Shown: in pieces, positions 49,485-59,250 of the stretch
Layout of the letters: the number at the start of each line of letters is the position of its first letter
How positions within the stretch are numbered: position 1 is the first letter of the stretch
Translations under genes and position numbers: made by a program
DNA from: Pyxicephalus adspersus
Lineage: Eukaryota > Chordata > Amphibia > Anura > Pyxicephalidae
Assembly: GCF_032062135.1 (NCBI RefSeq)
Contig: NC_092863.1
Location: forward strand, 20,112,490-20,176,489
DNA length: 64,000 bases
Reading direction: 5' to 3'
The notes under the pieces: model-generated
Databases searched by the model: none
Seen by the model: the letters and a program-made list of their open reading frames with translations, nothing else
What the model was told of the DNA's origin: nothing

Positions 49485-50075
49485 ACATTTTACTATTATT
49501 AATAAAACAAATTATGCAGCGCTTTACAAAGTCCATTGGCATGTCTCTAGCTGTGACTCAAAGGGGCTCACAATCTAATATCAGTATAGTAGTCATATAT
49601 CATTAACAGGGTCTAAACCCACATACACACATGCAATTATAGTTGTTGGAAAGGATCTTTCATGATCCTTTCCAACGACTAAGCACTCCACTATGCATGA
49701 ACACTTCTGTACATACAACATCGTTCTGCTCTTTGCAGAGGGGAAAGCGATGGAGCGGCACCCCGCTGTGCCCTCTCTCCCTTCCCTTTCATTGCGATCG
49801 TTTGTCGTTCATCGTCCTTGGATCCCCCAGGACGGCAATGAACGATGGGCGCTGTACACACGCCAGATTCTCGTCCGATATCGGCCCTAAGCCGATTATC
49901 GGGCGAGTACCATTGGAAGTGTGTATGTAGCTTAAGGCTTGAGAAGAAGCCAATTACCTAATGTTTTGTGATGTGGGAGGAAGCCAGAATGCTTGAGAAA
50001 CCCCAAACGAATATGTGGAGAACATGCAAACTCGATGCAAAAGTGCTAGCCTTTGAGCCAACTGTGTTGCCTAAG
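49485..50075 (-). repeat. tRNA-derived SINE split by a MITE
   Basis: The left piece (49485-49612) has 'aattatgcagcgctttacaa' and 'caaaggggctcacaatctaa'. The right piece (49936-50075) resumes with 'gaagccaattacctaatg', 'gatgtgggaggaagccagaa' and the tRNA-like end 'agcctttgagccaactgtgt'. The element at 49614-49935 separates them, so the SINE is older than the MITE. Confidence 0.65.
49614..49935. mobile_element. MITE-like element with 'GGTACACACGTGCAAT' ends, copy 3 (inverted)
   Basis: It begins CCACATACACACATGCAATT and ends GTGTGTATGTAGCTTAAG. It reads in the opposite direction to copies 1 and 2 ('ggatcccccaggacggcaat', 'gcgctgtacacacgccagat'). A sub-terminal hairpin, GGAAAGGATC/GATCCTTTCC, lies at about 49.65-49.67 kb. 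Inserted into a SINE within PNMT intron 1. Confidence 0.75.
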
Positions 50076-50272
50076 ATCAATAGCTTTGGGGTTTGTGCTT
50101 GAAGTGACTTTGGCAATAGAGATATATGGAGAAATATGGAGGCTGCCCACTGGCTTTATTAATAAAATGCAATTTACCTTAACAAAAGTCTTGCAAAAAC
50201 TATCTTCTTGTTTATGTAATCTTTAGACAAAAAATGTTATTTTTTATTCTTATCAATACCAGCATTTTTATT

Positions 50273-50611
50273 GTTATTACACAGTATTTATTTGGCACCG
50301 ACATATTACATAGTGCTTTCAAAGTCCGTAGCCATGTCGCTAACTGTCCGTTAAAGGGGCTCACAGTCTAATGTCCCTTCCATAGACATATCCTTTTTTT
50401 TAATACAGTCCGAGATCAATTTTTGGGAGGAAGCAAATTAACCTAACTGCATGTTTTTGGGATGGCAGGAAACTGGAGTACCCAGAGAAAACCCACGCAA
50501 ACACTGGGAGAACCTGCAAACTCCATGTAGATTGTGTTCTGGCCGAGATTCAAACCTGGGACCCATTGCAGCAAAGGCCAGGGTGTTACCCATCGTGCCA
50601 TCGTGCTGCCC
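50273..50611 (-). repeat. tRNA-derived SINE, near full length
   Basis: On the minus strand it starts GGCAGCACGATGGCACGATG with a box-A-like TGGCACGATGG, then box-B-like CCAGGTTTGAATCTCG. This is followed by the conserved core ('ggagaaaacccacgcaaac' on plus) and the 3' tail shared with the LINE ('tatttatttggcaccgacat'). It is the best copy for reading the tRNA-derived head. Confidence 0.75.
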
Positions 50612-51721
50612 TTCTTTAAATAAAAACATTACATTTTATTCTATAATTTGTTCAGTTTTAAAATTACATTGATAATAATTATGTTTCTGGTACAAGGCAA
50701 AGCCAAAATGATTTACAGATAAATAAAAAGTATCTTTTTTTCCATTTTTAACATTTTTTAAATGCTTCACTGAAAATATTAACGTACAAAATGGAATAAA
50801 AAGGAAAAAAAATATACTTATGGTAAAAAGTATGTGAAGCTGGTGGAATGTATCAATCAAATGCTTGTCCAACTCAAAAAAAATCCTAATGCTATGAAAG
50901 AAATTTGTACTTTTCACAGTCCCCTACACAGATTATTTTAAACAATAGATTGTACTCATCGCTTTAACAGTAAACAAGGCAATCACATAGCTCATAGATT
51001 CAAGAGCATTTGTCTTGAAGGTAACCTACTGTTTATTGTCAATTCCCTGGCTAATATTAAAGGATAGTTGTAGATTTAAGTACATTAGCTTTTAATATAT
51101 CTAGAAACACCAAGGAACTTTGCAAATGTCTACATTGCTAGAAGCTGTAAACATTCATTTTCACCTGTCATTGCTGTAATTTAATTAGTGGAGACAAACT
51201 GCCGGAAACAGGCTGAATCTACATATATTCACCCTATCTCAACCTTTTAAGGTTAGTGCTACAAATGTCTACTTTACAGGTGTGGCCAGAATGCATTGCC
51301 ATTGCCCTTAGAGCAATGCAAGGCCAGGATTTGCACACAATTTTAGTATTTCTCTAACAGACAGCGGTAAATTTAGTAGGATGCAGTTTACAGAGTCATA
51401 AAATGAACATGTTGTTATGAAAATACCGGTATATATTTGGTTCTTGAGGAATGGAGTTGAATACTGTTGACACAGAACATAAAAGGTATCAAGGATCCTT
51501 CAATATGTGTATTCTGCCTTACACAATTGCCAATATGGAACCATGTATAATATCAGTGAGGCATGGATTAGCTAACTTTGTGTGCATGGTCTGTCTACTT
51601 GTAGTTTGCCATCTCCAGCCCCCACATTATATTATCATTATTTATTGCTCCTGACATTGAATTGAGCACTTATCTTACTCGTCTGTAGTAACAGTCCAGC
51701 TGCCTAAACAAGCTTCTAGAT

Positions 51722-52208
51722 CAGGGGTGTCAAACTCTGGCCCAAGGGCCAAATTTGGCCCCCTAGGCCCTTTTTTTGGCGCCCAATAATTCCGAAAATG
51801 AACTACATCTGGCCTGCCCACCCGCGTTACCACCTCAGATCATCATTTTTGAAATACATACAATACATAAACATTATTCCTGTACACCCATCATATGACA
51901 CAAAGCCTAAGCAATGACACAAAGCCTAGGCAATGATCACATGGTGCCTGACTACCAGGGGCATAGTGTTTGTTTCAACCCATTAGAGACTGCATAGTGT
52001 AATATGTAGTGTCAGATGTGAGAGGATGAACAACACACAGGCTGCATTGATAGATAGAAATCAGTCTTTTCCACCCTAAAGTGTCTGCAGAGGTCTTTGT
52101 TTTGGTTGGTTATGGATGAAGTAGTAAACTGCCTCAATTTTTTCAATAAATTTCAAGTTTTGGCTTGGTCTAAGTTTTTATTTTGTGTATTTGAGTTTGA
52201 CACCCCTG
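51722..52208. mobile_element. hAT-like element, 'GTCAAACTCTGGCCC' family, copy 3
   Basis: Clean copy: CAGGGGTGTCAAACTC at the left and GAGTTTGACACCCCTG at the right form a perfect 16-bp inverted repeat. It is flanked by a perfect 8-bp duplication TTCTAGAT (51714-51721 and 52209-52216). It is 487 bp, has no coding capacity, and is probably a recently active member of the family in PNMT intron 1. Confidence 0.92.
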
Positions 52209-52619
52209 TTCTAGATGCTCTGCTACCCTACAACAATAACCTTCAACAAATTTGCTTTATTCATTCACTATTGTATCCAATACTGTTGTTTCTAGTTACC
52301 GTTAGCTTCTATAAGCCCCGATAAAGTTGCTTGGTATACCTGAGAGATAAAAATGTGCAATCTACTATTAACTTCAGTTTGGTATATAAGTATATAATCA
52401 ATGTAATAATAAGTCATAATTTCAATATGTTTCAAATTGTATGTTGTAGCTTTGCATTATTGGGTAATAAAGTAACTGATCATATGCTACTTATCAGTCA
52501 TGCTGGATTAGGATATCAAAACAAGGAATCACTTGGTGATTCTAGTTGCTTCAGGGAAGATAAGTATCAGTCGTCAATCAGAGTCAACACTTAAACAACC
52601 CAAACAAAATAGTGTTTTA

Positions 52620-52741
52620 ACCATCATTGGCATTGTTATCAAATCTGAATATCTAATGATTTTTTACTTGCTTTGCTTGATTAGATATTATGACATAAAC
52701 TTTAAATATTCACCCATATAGGATAAGAATAGATATCTGTA
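52620..52741 (+). repeat. Direct repeat, copy 1 (upstream of PNMT exon 2)
   Basis: About 120 bp beginning 'accatcattggcattgttat' and including 'tttttacttgctttgcttga' recurs in the same orientation at 54568-54689 with few differences. Together the two copies bracket PNMT exons 2 and 3. No known family recognised. Confidence 0.85.
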
Positions 52742-53019
52742 GAGCTATATTGCTATAAACAGAATGCAGTATATCACCTGTAGCAATAGGCAACATAACT
52801 TCACAAAATGATCGACAGATAATATATTTACATTGAATTTATTATATCTGTAAATAAAATTTTGTCTGAAATACAACACTTTGATTTCATATCTATCCTC
52901 AAAAAATAGTCTTAGTTGAAACAAATAATTTAAATTAGGTAAAAACTCATTGTCATATAAAAATAAAATACAAACTTTTATTTACAGTATTCTGACAATA
53001 ACTTTGTATTTGTATCCAG

Positions 53020-53227
53020 GTGAAATAAAAGGTCACACTGTCCTTGACATTGGTTCGGGTCCTACGATATACCAGTTACTGAGCGTTTTTGAGAACTTTG
53101 ATGAGGTTATTATGACCGACTTTCTTGAGGTGAATCGGGAAGAACTGAGAAAGTGGCTTAAAAATGAACCTGATACCTTTGACTGGAGCCCATACTTTAA
53201 ACATGTCTGTAAACTGGAGGGAAAAGG
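53020..53227 (+). CDS. PNMT: Phenylethanolamine N-methyltransferase, exon 2
   Basis: Second coding exon. The split codon G|GT restores Gly52, followed by the SAM-binding motif I, VLDIGSGPTIYQLL (59-72), then DEVIMTDFLEVNREEL with the acidic residue that contacts the SAM ribose. WLKNEPDTFDWSPYFKHVC and LEGKG follow. These match human PNMT nearly residue for residue. The acceptor is TTTGTATCCAG and the donor GTAAGT. Cumulative length with exon 1 is 362 nt, leaving two bases of Gly121 to be completed by exon 3. A GATA microsatellite begins 24 bp beyond the donor. Confidence 0.95.
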
Positions 53228-53250
53228 GTAAGTAGATTGTATGTCAATAC

Positions 53251-53345
<95 letters not shown>

Positions 53346-53352
53346 GATAGAT

Positions 53353-53384
<32 letters not shown>
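53251..53384. repeat. (GATA)n microsatellite
   Basis: About 134 bp of nearly uninterrupted GATA tetranucleotides with two GATAA interruptions near 53.34-53.36 kb, between the exon 2 donor and a MITE. The apparent minus-strand frame through it (repeated YLSIYLS) is an artefact. Confidence 0.98.
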
Positions 53385-53606
53385 CCCTGATTTACTAAAG
53401 TTCCCCAAGGCTGGAGAGGATACACTTTCATCAGTGAAGCTGGGTAATCCAGCAAACCTGGAATGGATTTCCTAAAAGTCATTAGCTATTTATTAGCAAA
53501 TGTTTTCAATCCTGGACCAGATCTATCCCAAGTTTCCTGGATCACCCAGCTTTACTGATGAAAGTGTATTCTCTCCAGCCTTGGAGAACTTTAATAAATC
53601 AGGGCC
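53383..53606. mobile_element. Fold-back MITE in PNMT intron 2
   Basis: Long inverted arms: GACCCTGATTTACTAAAGTT at left pairs with a right end whose complement reads GGCCCTGATTTATTAAAGTT. Pairing continues through 'ggctggagaggatacacttt' and 'ctgggtaatccag'. About 224 bp with a short AT-rich centre. The target duplication is unclear because the left flank is GATA repeat. A diverged relative lies at 33903-34125. Confidence 0.8.
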
Positions 53607-53972
53607 ATAGAGTCAGTCATTAGTAAATAAAAGAGAATCTAATATACTTAGCGTTTTCAGTCTGAACAGAATCTTGGTGGACTGTCATACCTATGCCATG
53701 ACTGAAGGGTTATTACAAATATATTTTCATAGTGGTATTCTCCCTATACAAACAGGAAAATCTCTAACATATATTAAAAACATAAAAGTGCAAAGACTAA
53801 CTCCTGCAGATGTGTATAACAGGGGCATTCGGTGACGTGTAACAAGTAGTCATTTAAAGCTTAGCTGAGTTTTTCTAAAATAAAACAATAAAAAAAAAAA
53901 GAAAAAAAAAGGGGGTTTGTTGTTATCAACATGATCATAAACGTACATTTCTCTATACTTTTTCCTCCACAG

Positions 53973-54411
53973 AGAGTCATGGCAAAACAAAGAAAAACAT
54001 TTTCGGGAGCGAGTAACACGAGTGATACCTTCGGACATCCATCAGCCTTGCCCTCTGGGAAAGGAATTTGCCAGTGGTTCAGTAGACTGCCTGGTATCTT
54101 CTTTTTGCCTTGAGGCATGCAGTCCTGACCTTGAAGCTTTTCAGAAAGCCCTCGAAAACATAGTTGGGTTGCTAAACCCACTGGGTCATTTTTTGTGGAT
54201 TGGAGCTTTGGAAGAGTCCTATTACTTAGCAGGGGAAGCAAAGTTGACTGTAGTGCCCGTCACAGAAGAGATGGTGAAAGCAGCATTGGGAAAAGCCAAG
54301 TGTGTTATTAGAGAATTTCGCACCTACTCAATGACTCCTGCTATGAAAGTTGGAGTAGATGATGTGAGTGGAATTTTCTTTGTCTGGGCTCAGAAACGAG
54401 ATAACAAATAA
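53973..54411 (+). CDS. PNMT: Phenylethanolamine N-methyltransferase, exon 3
   Basis: Last coding exon (residues 121-266). It contains ESWQNKEKHFRERV, VIPSDIHQP, then CLVSSFCLEA with Glu168 (human Glu185, which contacts the catecholamine amine). GALEESYYLAGEAKLTVVPV carries Glu202 (human Glu219), and GVDDVSGIFFVWAQK carries Asp250 (human Asp267). All catalytic and binding residues I can check are present, so the enzyme should be functional. Total predicted length is 266 aa against 282 in human, the difference being mostly a shorter N-terminus. Exon count, positions and phases match the human three-exon gene. The related NNMT/INMT enzymes are less likely because of the PNMT-specific LEESYYLAGEA and NNYVPPR text and the PGAP3 neighbour. 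Confidence 0.95.
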
Positions 54412-54429
54412 AATCTATTCTATGTGCCC

Positions 54430-54435
54430 AATAAA
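54430..54435 (+). promoter_or_regulatory. PNMT: PNMT poly(A) signal (proximal)
   Basis: AATAAA 19 bases after the stop codon. A second AATAAA at 54509-54514 is followed within about 15 bases by an A-run and is an equally good or better candidate. The two would give 3' UTRs of roughly 40 or 120 nt. Confidence 0.6.
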
Positions 54436-54508
54436 CACCTCAAAAGAAATCTTAATGTATGTATTCTATCTCTTACACCACTTTATTATCTTTAAGCAAA
54501 CTGTATCT

Positions 54509-54514
54509 AATAAA
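54509..54514 (+). promoter_or_regulatory. PNMT: PNMT poly(A) signal (distal)
   Basis: AATAAA in 'tctaataaatgttaacgc', just ahead of an A-run. This is the second candidate end of the PNMT transcript. Confidence 0.6.
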
Positions 54515-54567
54515 TGTTAACGCAAAAAAAAACAGATGTTTTTGGTGTTTACTATTGAAGAAAGCTG

Positions 54568-54689
54568 ACCATCATTGGCATTATTATCAAATCAGAATTT
54601 CCAATGATTTTTTACTTGCTTTGCTTGGTTAGATAATATTACATAAACTTTAAATATTCACCCCTTTAGGACAAGTACAGTTATCTGTA
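54568..54689 (+). repeat. Direct repeat, copy 2 (downstream of PNMT exon 3)
   Basis: Matches 52620-52741 in the same orientation, with a handful of substitutions ('accatcattggcattattat', 'tttttacttgctttgcttgg', 'taaactttaaatattcaccc'). It lies just past the PNMT poly(A) signals. Confidence 0.85.
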
Positions 54690-55857
54690 TTTCGGGCACA
54701 CAAATGCCTTCACATAGCTACTATGTGTTGGCTGTGACACTTCAAAACATGTTAGTAAATGCCCCTGGTCTTCATTCACTCTCACATAAGCACGACTTAT
54801 ACTGGTTATTCTACATACAGGTAGATATCAAGGTGGTGTTCAGAATGTGATAAGCAGGAAGAAGTTGTTTTCTTTTATGACCAGGTATTTGCTAGTTTGA
54901 AAGTTTTTAGTATTTGTGAGAATGTCACAAAGAAGCCTACTTTTTCAATGGAGTTTACCACAATGCACATATGGCGATCAAGTGTCGTGGGCCACTAAAA
55001 CACAAACACATTGCTGTGCCAAAATGAATAGCACCAAATGTACAATACACAGAGTAATATCAGATTAAGGAAGCAATGACAATAGACAATATACTCCCAG
55101 GTAATCTTTCAAAACTGATAATACAGGTTTCATTGGTTTAGGAAGGATGAACTGGGTACATTGAAGTGCTGTATTCCAAATGAAAAAGAAATTAACAAAT
55201 TAACAGAAACACAGAACAAATTTGGATGTTGATAACTTTAGACAACTTTGAATTTCAAGAAAACGGCTGTCACTTTGATAGAATTCCAAAGTGATGGAAG
55301 TGGTGGGTATTTCAGTGTCTAGCTTCCCTTCTCCTCTCAGCCTAGAAATGTGCATCTCTTCCTCTTTCCTCTGGGAATACACAACAGAAGCCAAAGGACG
55401 GACTGGCCTCCACAAGCTGCAGTCAGTCTGCTGGGTGAAGGTTATGTCACCTGAGGGAGAAGGAAGAGGGCAGAAAGCCCAGAATCTCCAGGCGCAGCCT
55501 CTGTACAGATACACCAGCTAAGGTCGAAAGAGGAGCAGGGACAGAAGGACCAGTGGTGGTGTTTACAGTAGCAGAAATGCTGGGTTGCAAGAAGGTGCAG
55601 ATTTTAGGCTGTTTTGGTTTAGTGTCAGGTCTGCAGGAGGAGTTCGGTACCTCATTTTCTGATTTGAGAAGATGGCTGCCCTAATCCTGCACATGTCAAC
55701 TTATATGCAGTAGTGCAGCACAACAGATCTGCATAGTGAGAAGGGGACCTTTAAACATACCTTCCACTAAAGTAATGGTTAGTCCCTCTTACCAAATCAC
55801 CTACACATAGTGTAAAAAATGCACATGAAACAGGTACGTTGCACATATACTTATATA
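54690..55857. other. Intergenic between PNMT and PGAP3, proximal part
   Basis: No gene recognised. Overlapping open frames at about 55.20-55.52 kb on both strands show no domain and are not called. Confidence 0.4.
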
Positions 55858-55895
55858 GCATATTTTCTGGCGTATAAGGCGACTGGGCGTATAAG

Positions 55896-55971
55896 ACGAC
55901 CCCCAACTGATTGGTTAGAGTGGTCTGCCAATTAATTGGCAGACCACTCTAACCAATCAGTTGGGGGTCGT
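55896..55971. repeat. 76-bp perfect palindrome
   Basis: The 38-bp arms 55896-55933 and 55934-55971 are exactly complementary with no spacer. The centre is CCAATTAATTGG. I checked this base by base. It lies inside the fold-back DNA element. Confidence 0.95.
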
Positions 55972-55988
55972 GATATACGCCCAGTATT

Positions 55989-56054
55989 GTACTGTTCCTT
56001 CTGCCTGTCAGATCTCGCTATTGTGCGAGAACTGAGAGGCAGAAGGAACAGTAC
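55989..56054 (+). repeat. Stem-loop with 18-bp perfect outer arms
   Basis: GTACTGTTCCTTCTGCCT (55989-56006) is exactly complementary to 56037-56054, and the inner TCTCGC/GCGAGA pair continues the stem around a TATTGT loop. The roughly 66-nt size and shape resemble a small-RNA precursor, but this is inference only. Confidence 0.8.
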
Positions 56055-56340
56055 AGTACTAGTTCTAAGGAATGAATGGGCGCGTTCCTTCTTAATGAAT
56101 GGGCGTGTTCTAGTGGAGAGCCAATCCAGGCTCTCTACTGGACAGCCAATCCAGGCTCACGTCCTCCTGTGCAGGCTCGCGTTCTCCTGTGCAGCTTGCA
56201 CAGAAGGACTCGCGGGGACTCAACCGCGCCGGACGTGAAGCAAGCTGCAGGTAAGTACCCGGCTTATAAGACAACCCCCGACTTAGGAACAGATTTTTCG
56301 GGGTTAAAAAGTCATCTTATACGCCGGAAAATACGGTATA

Positions 56341-57464
56341 TTACCCTTGACTTCTGATTGCAACTCCTTGGCAACTGGGGGAGGAGAATGCTAAGGAGGT
56401 AAAATCTCACAAGAGGCTGTTGCAATGAATTTGAAAATTTTGCCTGCTCTACTTTCCAAAGAAACAAGCCCAGAATGCCCGTGACATCATATCCAGTGAT
56501 ACAAAAGATAGCGGTAGGAAAAGTGTAACTGAAACTTTTTCATTTACAGGTATGTTTTGTTAACTATATATTTTAAGTCATGTAAGAAGCGGAAGTTCTA
56601 GGGTAAGGTCTGCTTTAATATTTCATTATCCATGTGTTGTATGGCCTATGGGGGCTTAGGGTGAAAAAGTGAAAGTATTTGTGGGAATAGTGCCAGGAAG
56701 GGTTAAAGAATAGCACAAAACATGCACGTGATGTTTATTTAAAAGTTAATACTTTATATGTACAATGGTCCAAAACGGCAAAAGATCCTGCACCAAGACC
56801 CAGTTTACTCCAACGAGTTTACCTTTTCATATGCTCTTACTGGGAAAAGTTAGAGAGAAAGCTGGCATTTGTTATTTTTCTCAGAAATTCTATATCTCTA
56901 GCGAACAGTTACACATCTGTTCTCAACCAGCCTGTTACATGTTTTGAGCAAACATCCTTGTTTTACTATACTGCCAAAAACTGAACTAATGAATTTTATA
57001 TTTTATATATTATCAGCTGCTTACTTTCTCATGACCTGTTAGGGCATCAAAATACCACAACATTCTTCTTATCGGGTCACTCCAACCCAAACAGGTGTGG
57101 GAAGGAGGACACAAGATGTTCACAAGGGCACAGGCTAGAATGTTTGCACAGGAAATCTACAGTATATCTATTCAGGATTCCATGTGTTTTTTTTTTTTAT
57201 TTAGTTTACAAAAATATTAAATCTTAGCTATTTATTGGTAGTACCAGAAAGGTTTGTTATGCTTGCTACAGGGGCCTCCCAAAATGGTAGACCATATCTG
57301 CTTTCTTTAGGTGTAAAACAGCCTCCAGCTTGTTACCTCTCAGTTGCTCTATTTTATGTTACAGGTCATAGCAATTGTTTTAAAGCAGTTTAGAGTTTAG
57401 GAAGTTGTTAGAATCACTACGGCTATATTGATTTATCCTCCCTCCAATTTATACTCAAAGTTTT
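56341..57464. other. Intergenic, nothing recognised
   Basis: AT-rich DNA with no recognisable gene or classified repeat. Confidence 0.4.
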
Positions 57465-57472
57465 AGCAGCAA

Positions 57473-57849
57473 TAGGGATGAGCGAAAATTTCCTTGAAGT
57501 TTCGATGGGTTTGCAAAATTTCAGTAAAATTTTGCAAAACCATTGGAAGTCACAATAGGAGGATTATCACGTCTGTATTCATAAATACAGCCGCAAGCCC
57601 TCATTCTGACCTGTAGTGCCGGGGATCGCTCACTGACAGGAGGATTCCCACGGCTGTATATATAAATGCAGCCGCGATAATCCTCCTCTCAGTGAGAGAT
57701 CCCCGGGAACTTCAGGTGAGATCCCCGGGTCCCAAATATTCTGTCACGCCGGACAAATTTACAAAGGCTGTTCTCGCCTACGTTTGGTAAGCGAGAACGT
57801 CCCAATTTGCTGCGAGACCGAATGTAAAAAACTTGCTTGCTCATCCCTA
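57473..57849. mobile_element. Non-autonomous hAT-like element (TAGGGATGAGCGAA ends)
   Basis: Inverted ends TAGGGATGAGCGAA and TTGCTCATCCCTA are flanked by AGCAGCAA (57465-57472) and AGCACCAA (57850-57857), 7 of 8 bases identical. The sub-terminal region has mirrored blocks ('taatacagccgc'/'tgcagccgcgataatcctcc', 'ggatcgctcactga'/'cagtgagagatccc'). 377 bp, no coding function. Confidence 0.8.
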
Positions 57850-57857
57850 AGCACCAA

Positions 57858-58645
57858 GTCTGCCACAATGTTTACCTGTGTTTTGCATTTATTAATGCCA
57901 TGCAGCAGAACCCTTAAGGCATCGATGGAGCTAGGAGACCAAGCTGTCTCCTGGTATATTTTTAAAGTTTGTTTTTTTCCTGCACATACAGAGAATGCAG
58001 GACCTGAACCAAGAATATAGGGACAGTCAAATAGTATTGTTAAAATTATTTCCCGATTTTCTCCCTTAAACATCTCTTCTCAAGGGAGAGTAGAATCAGC
58101 CCTCATAGCTAAACTCCCCCATTCCTTTTATTAGTTTAGTTGCTATTCTCTGCACCCTCTCCAATCCATTTGTGAACTGGTGCCCAAAACTGGACTGCAT
58201 ATTCGGTATGTGGTATGAACAATGCTTTGTACAGTGGTAATATTGCTTATGAATTTGTTTCAAACAAGAAGTGGGTTGTACTAATACACAAGTTTTATCT
58301 TGCATAAAGCATCTTGAATCGAGGAAGTTCTTCAAGGACATGCAATACCACACAAAGAAACATCTGCCCTGTAGTGGATATGCTTTGGCAGTTAATGTTT
58401 ATATGCATAAGGGTCCCAAGTACCAAATTGCACTTAGTGGTACATATAATCATGCATTTTATCAGAATGAACAAAATGTGAAGCCAGCCTAATGGCAATC
58501 CATCCACCCTACTTCCTAAAATGCTAGGTATCTAGCTATATAGAGACACTGACCCACAAGCATGTACATCAGGAGAATCAGATCTCAGATCCTCATATGA
58601 AAATCATGTGTACCGAAGTTCCCGTATTTATCAACATTAATAATA
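57858..58645. other. Intergenic, possible old retroelement
   Basis: No assigned feature. The minus-strand frame at 58096-58353 is short and matches nothing certain, so no gene is called. Confidence 0.35.
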
Positions 58646-58649
58646 CACA

Positions 58650-58916
58650 CCTCCCTAGCAGTATGAATACTAAGTATTTTTAAATGTAAAAGCAGTACAG
58701 TACATAAAAATACTTAGTATTTTAAATTTCCCACCTCCCAGCCACACATTTGCAAGCAGATGCTGGGCATCGCTGTAGGATGCCGCTGGAATGTGGGAAC
58801 CAGGTAGGACTTTTAACCTCCTTGGCAATTCCAGCCCGAGTGTGGCTCTGGGTTATCACTTTTGGTATGGAAAATTCACCCTGAGCCACACTCAGGATTA
58901 CAGCCAGGGAGGTTAA
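58650..58916. mobile_element. Fold-back element with TTAA-flanked core
   Basis: The inner part 58813-58916 begins TTAACCTCCTTGG and ends CCAGGGAGGTTAA. Its arms pair through GAGTGTGGCTCTGGG and the complementary CCCTGAGCCACACTC. TTAA target sites suggest the piggyBac or Kolobok type. A second 'cacctccctagcagtatg' end at 58650 and the hairpin 'aatactaagtattttt'/'aaaaatacttagtatt' suggest a larger related element of about 265 bp. Confidence 0.65.
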
Positions 58917-58950
58917 TAGGAAAACCAGGAACTAGTACTTTCTGAAGGAT

Positions 58951-59250
58951 ATTATTATTACACAGCATTTATATAGCACCAACATAATATGCAGCGCTTT
59001 ACAAAGTCTATAGTCATGTCACTAGCTGCCCATCTAAGGGACTCACAATCTAATGTCCCTATCATAGTCATTTGTCTTTTATTACAGTCTAAGGTTAATT
59101 TGGTGGGGAAGCCAATTACCCTGACTGCATGTTTTTTGGGAGGAAACCGAAGTACTCAAAGGAAACCCACGCAGGCACAGGGAGAACCTGCAAACTCTAT
59201 GCAGATAGTATCCTGGACAAGATTCAAACCTGGGACCCAGAGTGCTGTCA
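58951..59250 (-). repeat. tRNA-derived SINE
   Basis: Carries tail 'cagcatttatatagcaccaa', body 'actagctgcccatctaaggg', the conserved core ('ggaaacccacgcaggcacag' on plus) and the box-B-like complement 'gattcaaacctgggaccc'. The far 5' end of the tRNA-like head is cut short. Confidence 0.7.

Larger units (their letters stand above)
47994..53019 (+). other. PNMT: PNMT intron 1
   Basis: A 5,026-bp intron with a GTGAGC donor and a TTTGTATCCAG acceptor. It is far longer than in human PNMT (whole gene about 2 kb), mainly through insertion: a SINE split by a MITE (49485-50075), another SINE (50273-50611), a hAT element (51722-52208), an LINE-tail relic near 48.95 kb and AT-rich filler. No independent gene seen inside. 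Confidence 0.88.
53228..53972 (+). other. PNMT: PNMT intron 2
   Basis: A 745-bp intron with a GTAAGT donor and a pyrimidine-rich TTTTTCCTCCACAG acceptor. It is filled by a (GATA)n array, a fold-back MITE and an A-rich tract near 53.89 kb. Confidence 0.92.
55858..56336. mobile_element. Fold-back DNA element with 'CGTATTTTCYGGCGTATAAG' ends
   Basis: The left end GCATATTTTCTGGCGTATAA and the right end (complement CCGTATTTTCCGGCGTATAA) are inverted repeats bordered by TATA on both sides (55854-55857 and 56337-56340). The interior carries a 76-bp perfect palindrome (55896-55971), a second stem-loop (55989-56054) and short direct repeats ('gaatgggcg', 'ccaatccaggctc'). About 480 bp, GC-rich for this region, no transposase. 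Same broad style as the fragment at 12161-12251. Confidence 0.75.

Noticed and set aside
53251..53384. CRISPR-like array
   Set aside because: Simple tetranucleotide microsatellite without spacers, in a vertebrate intron.
53033..53482. 149-codon minus-strand frame with repeated YLSIYLS
   Set aside because: Translation of the GATA microsatellite plus the antisense of PNMT exon 2.
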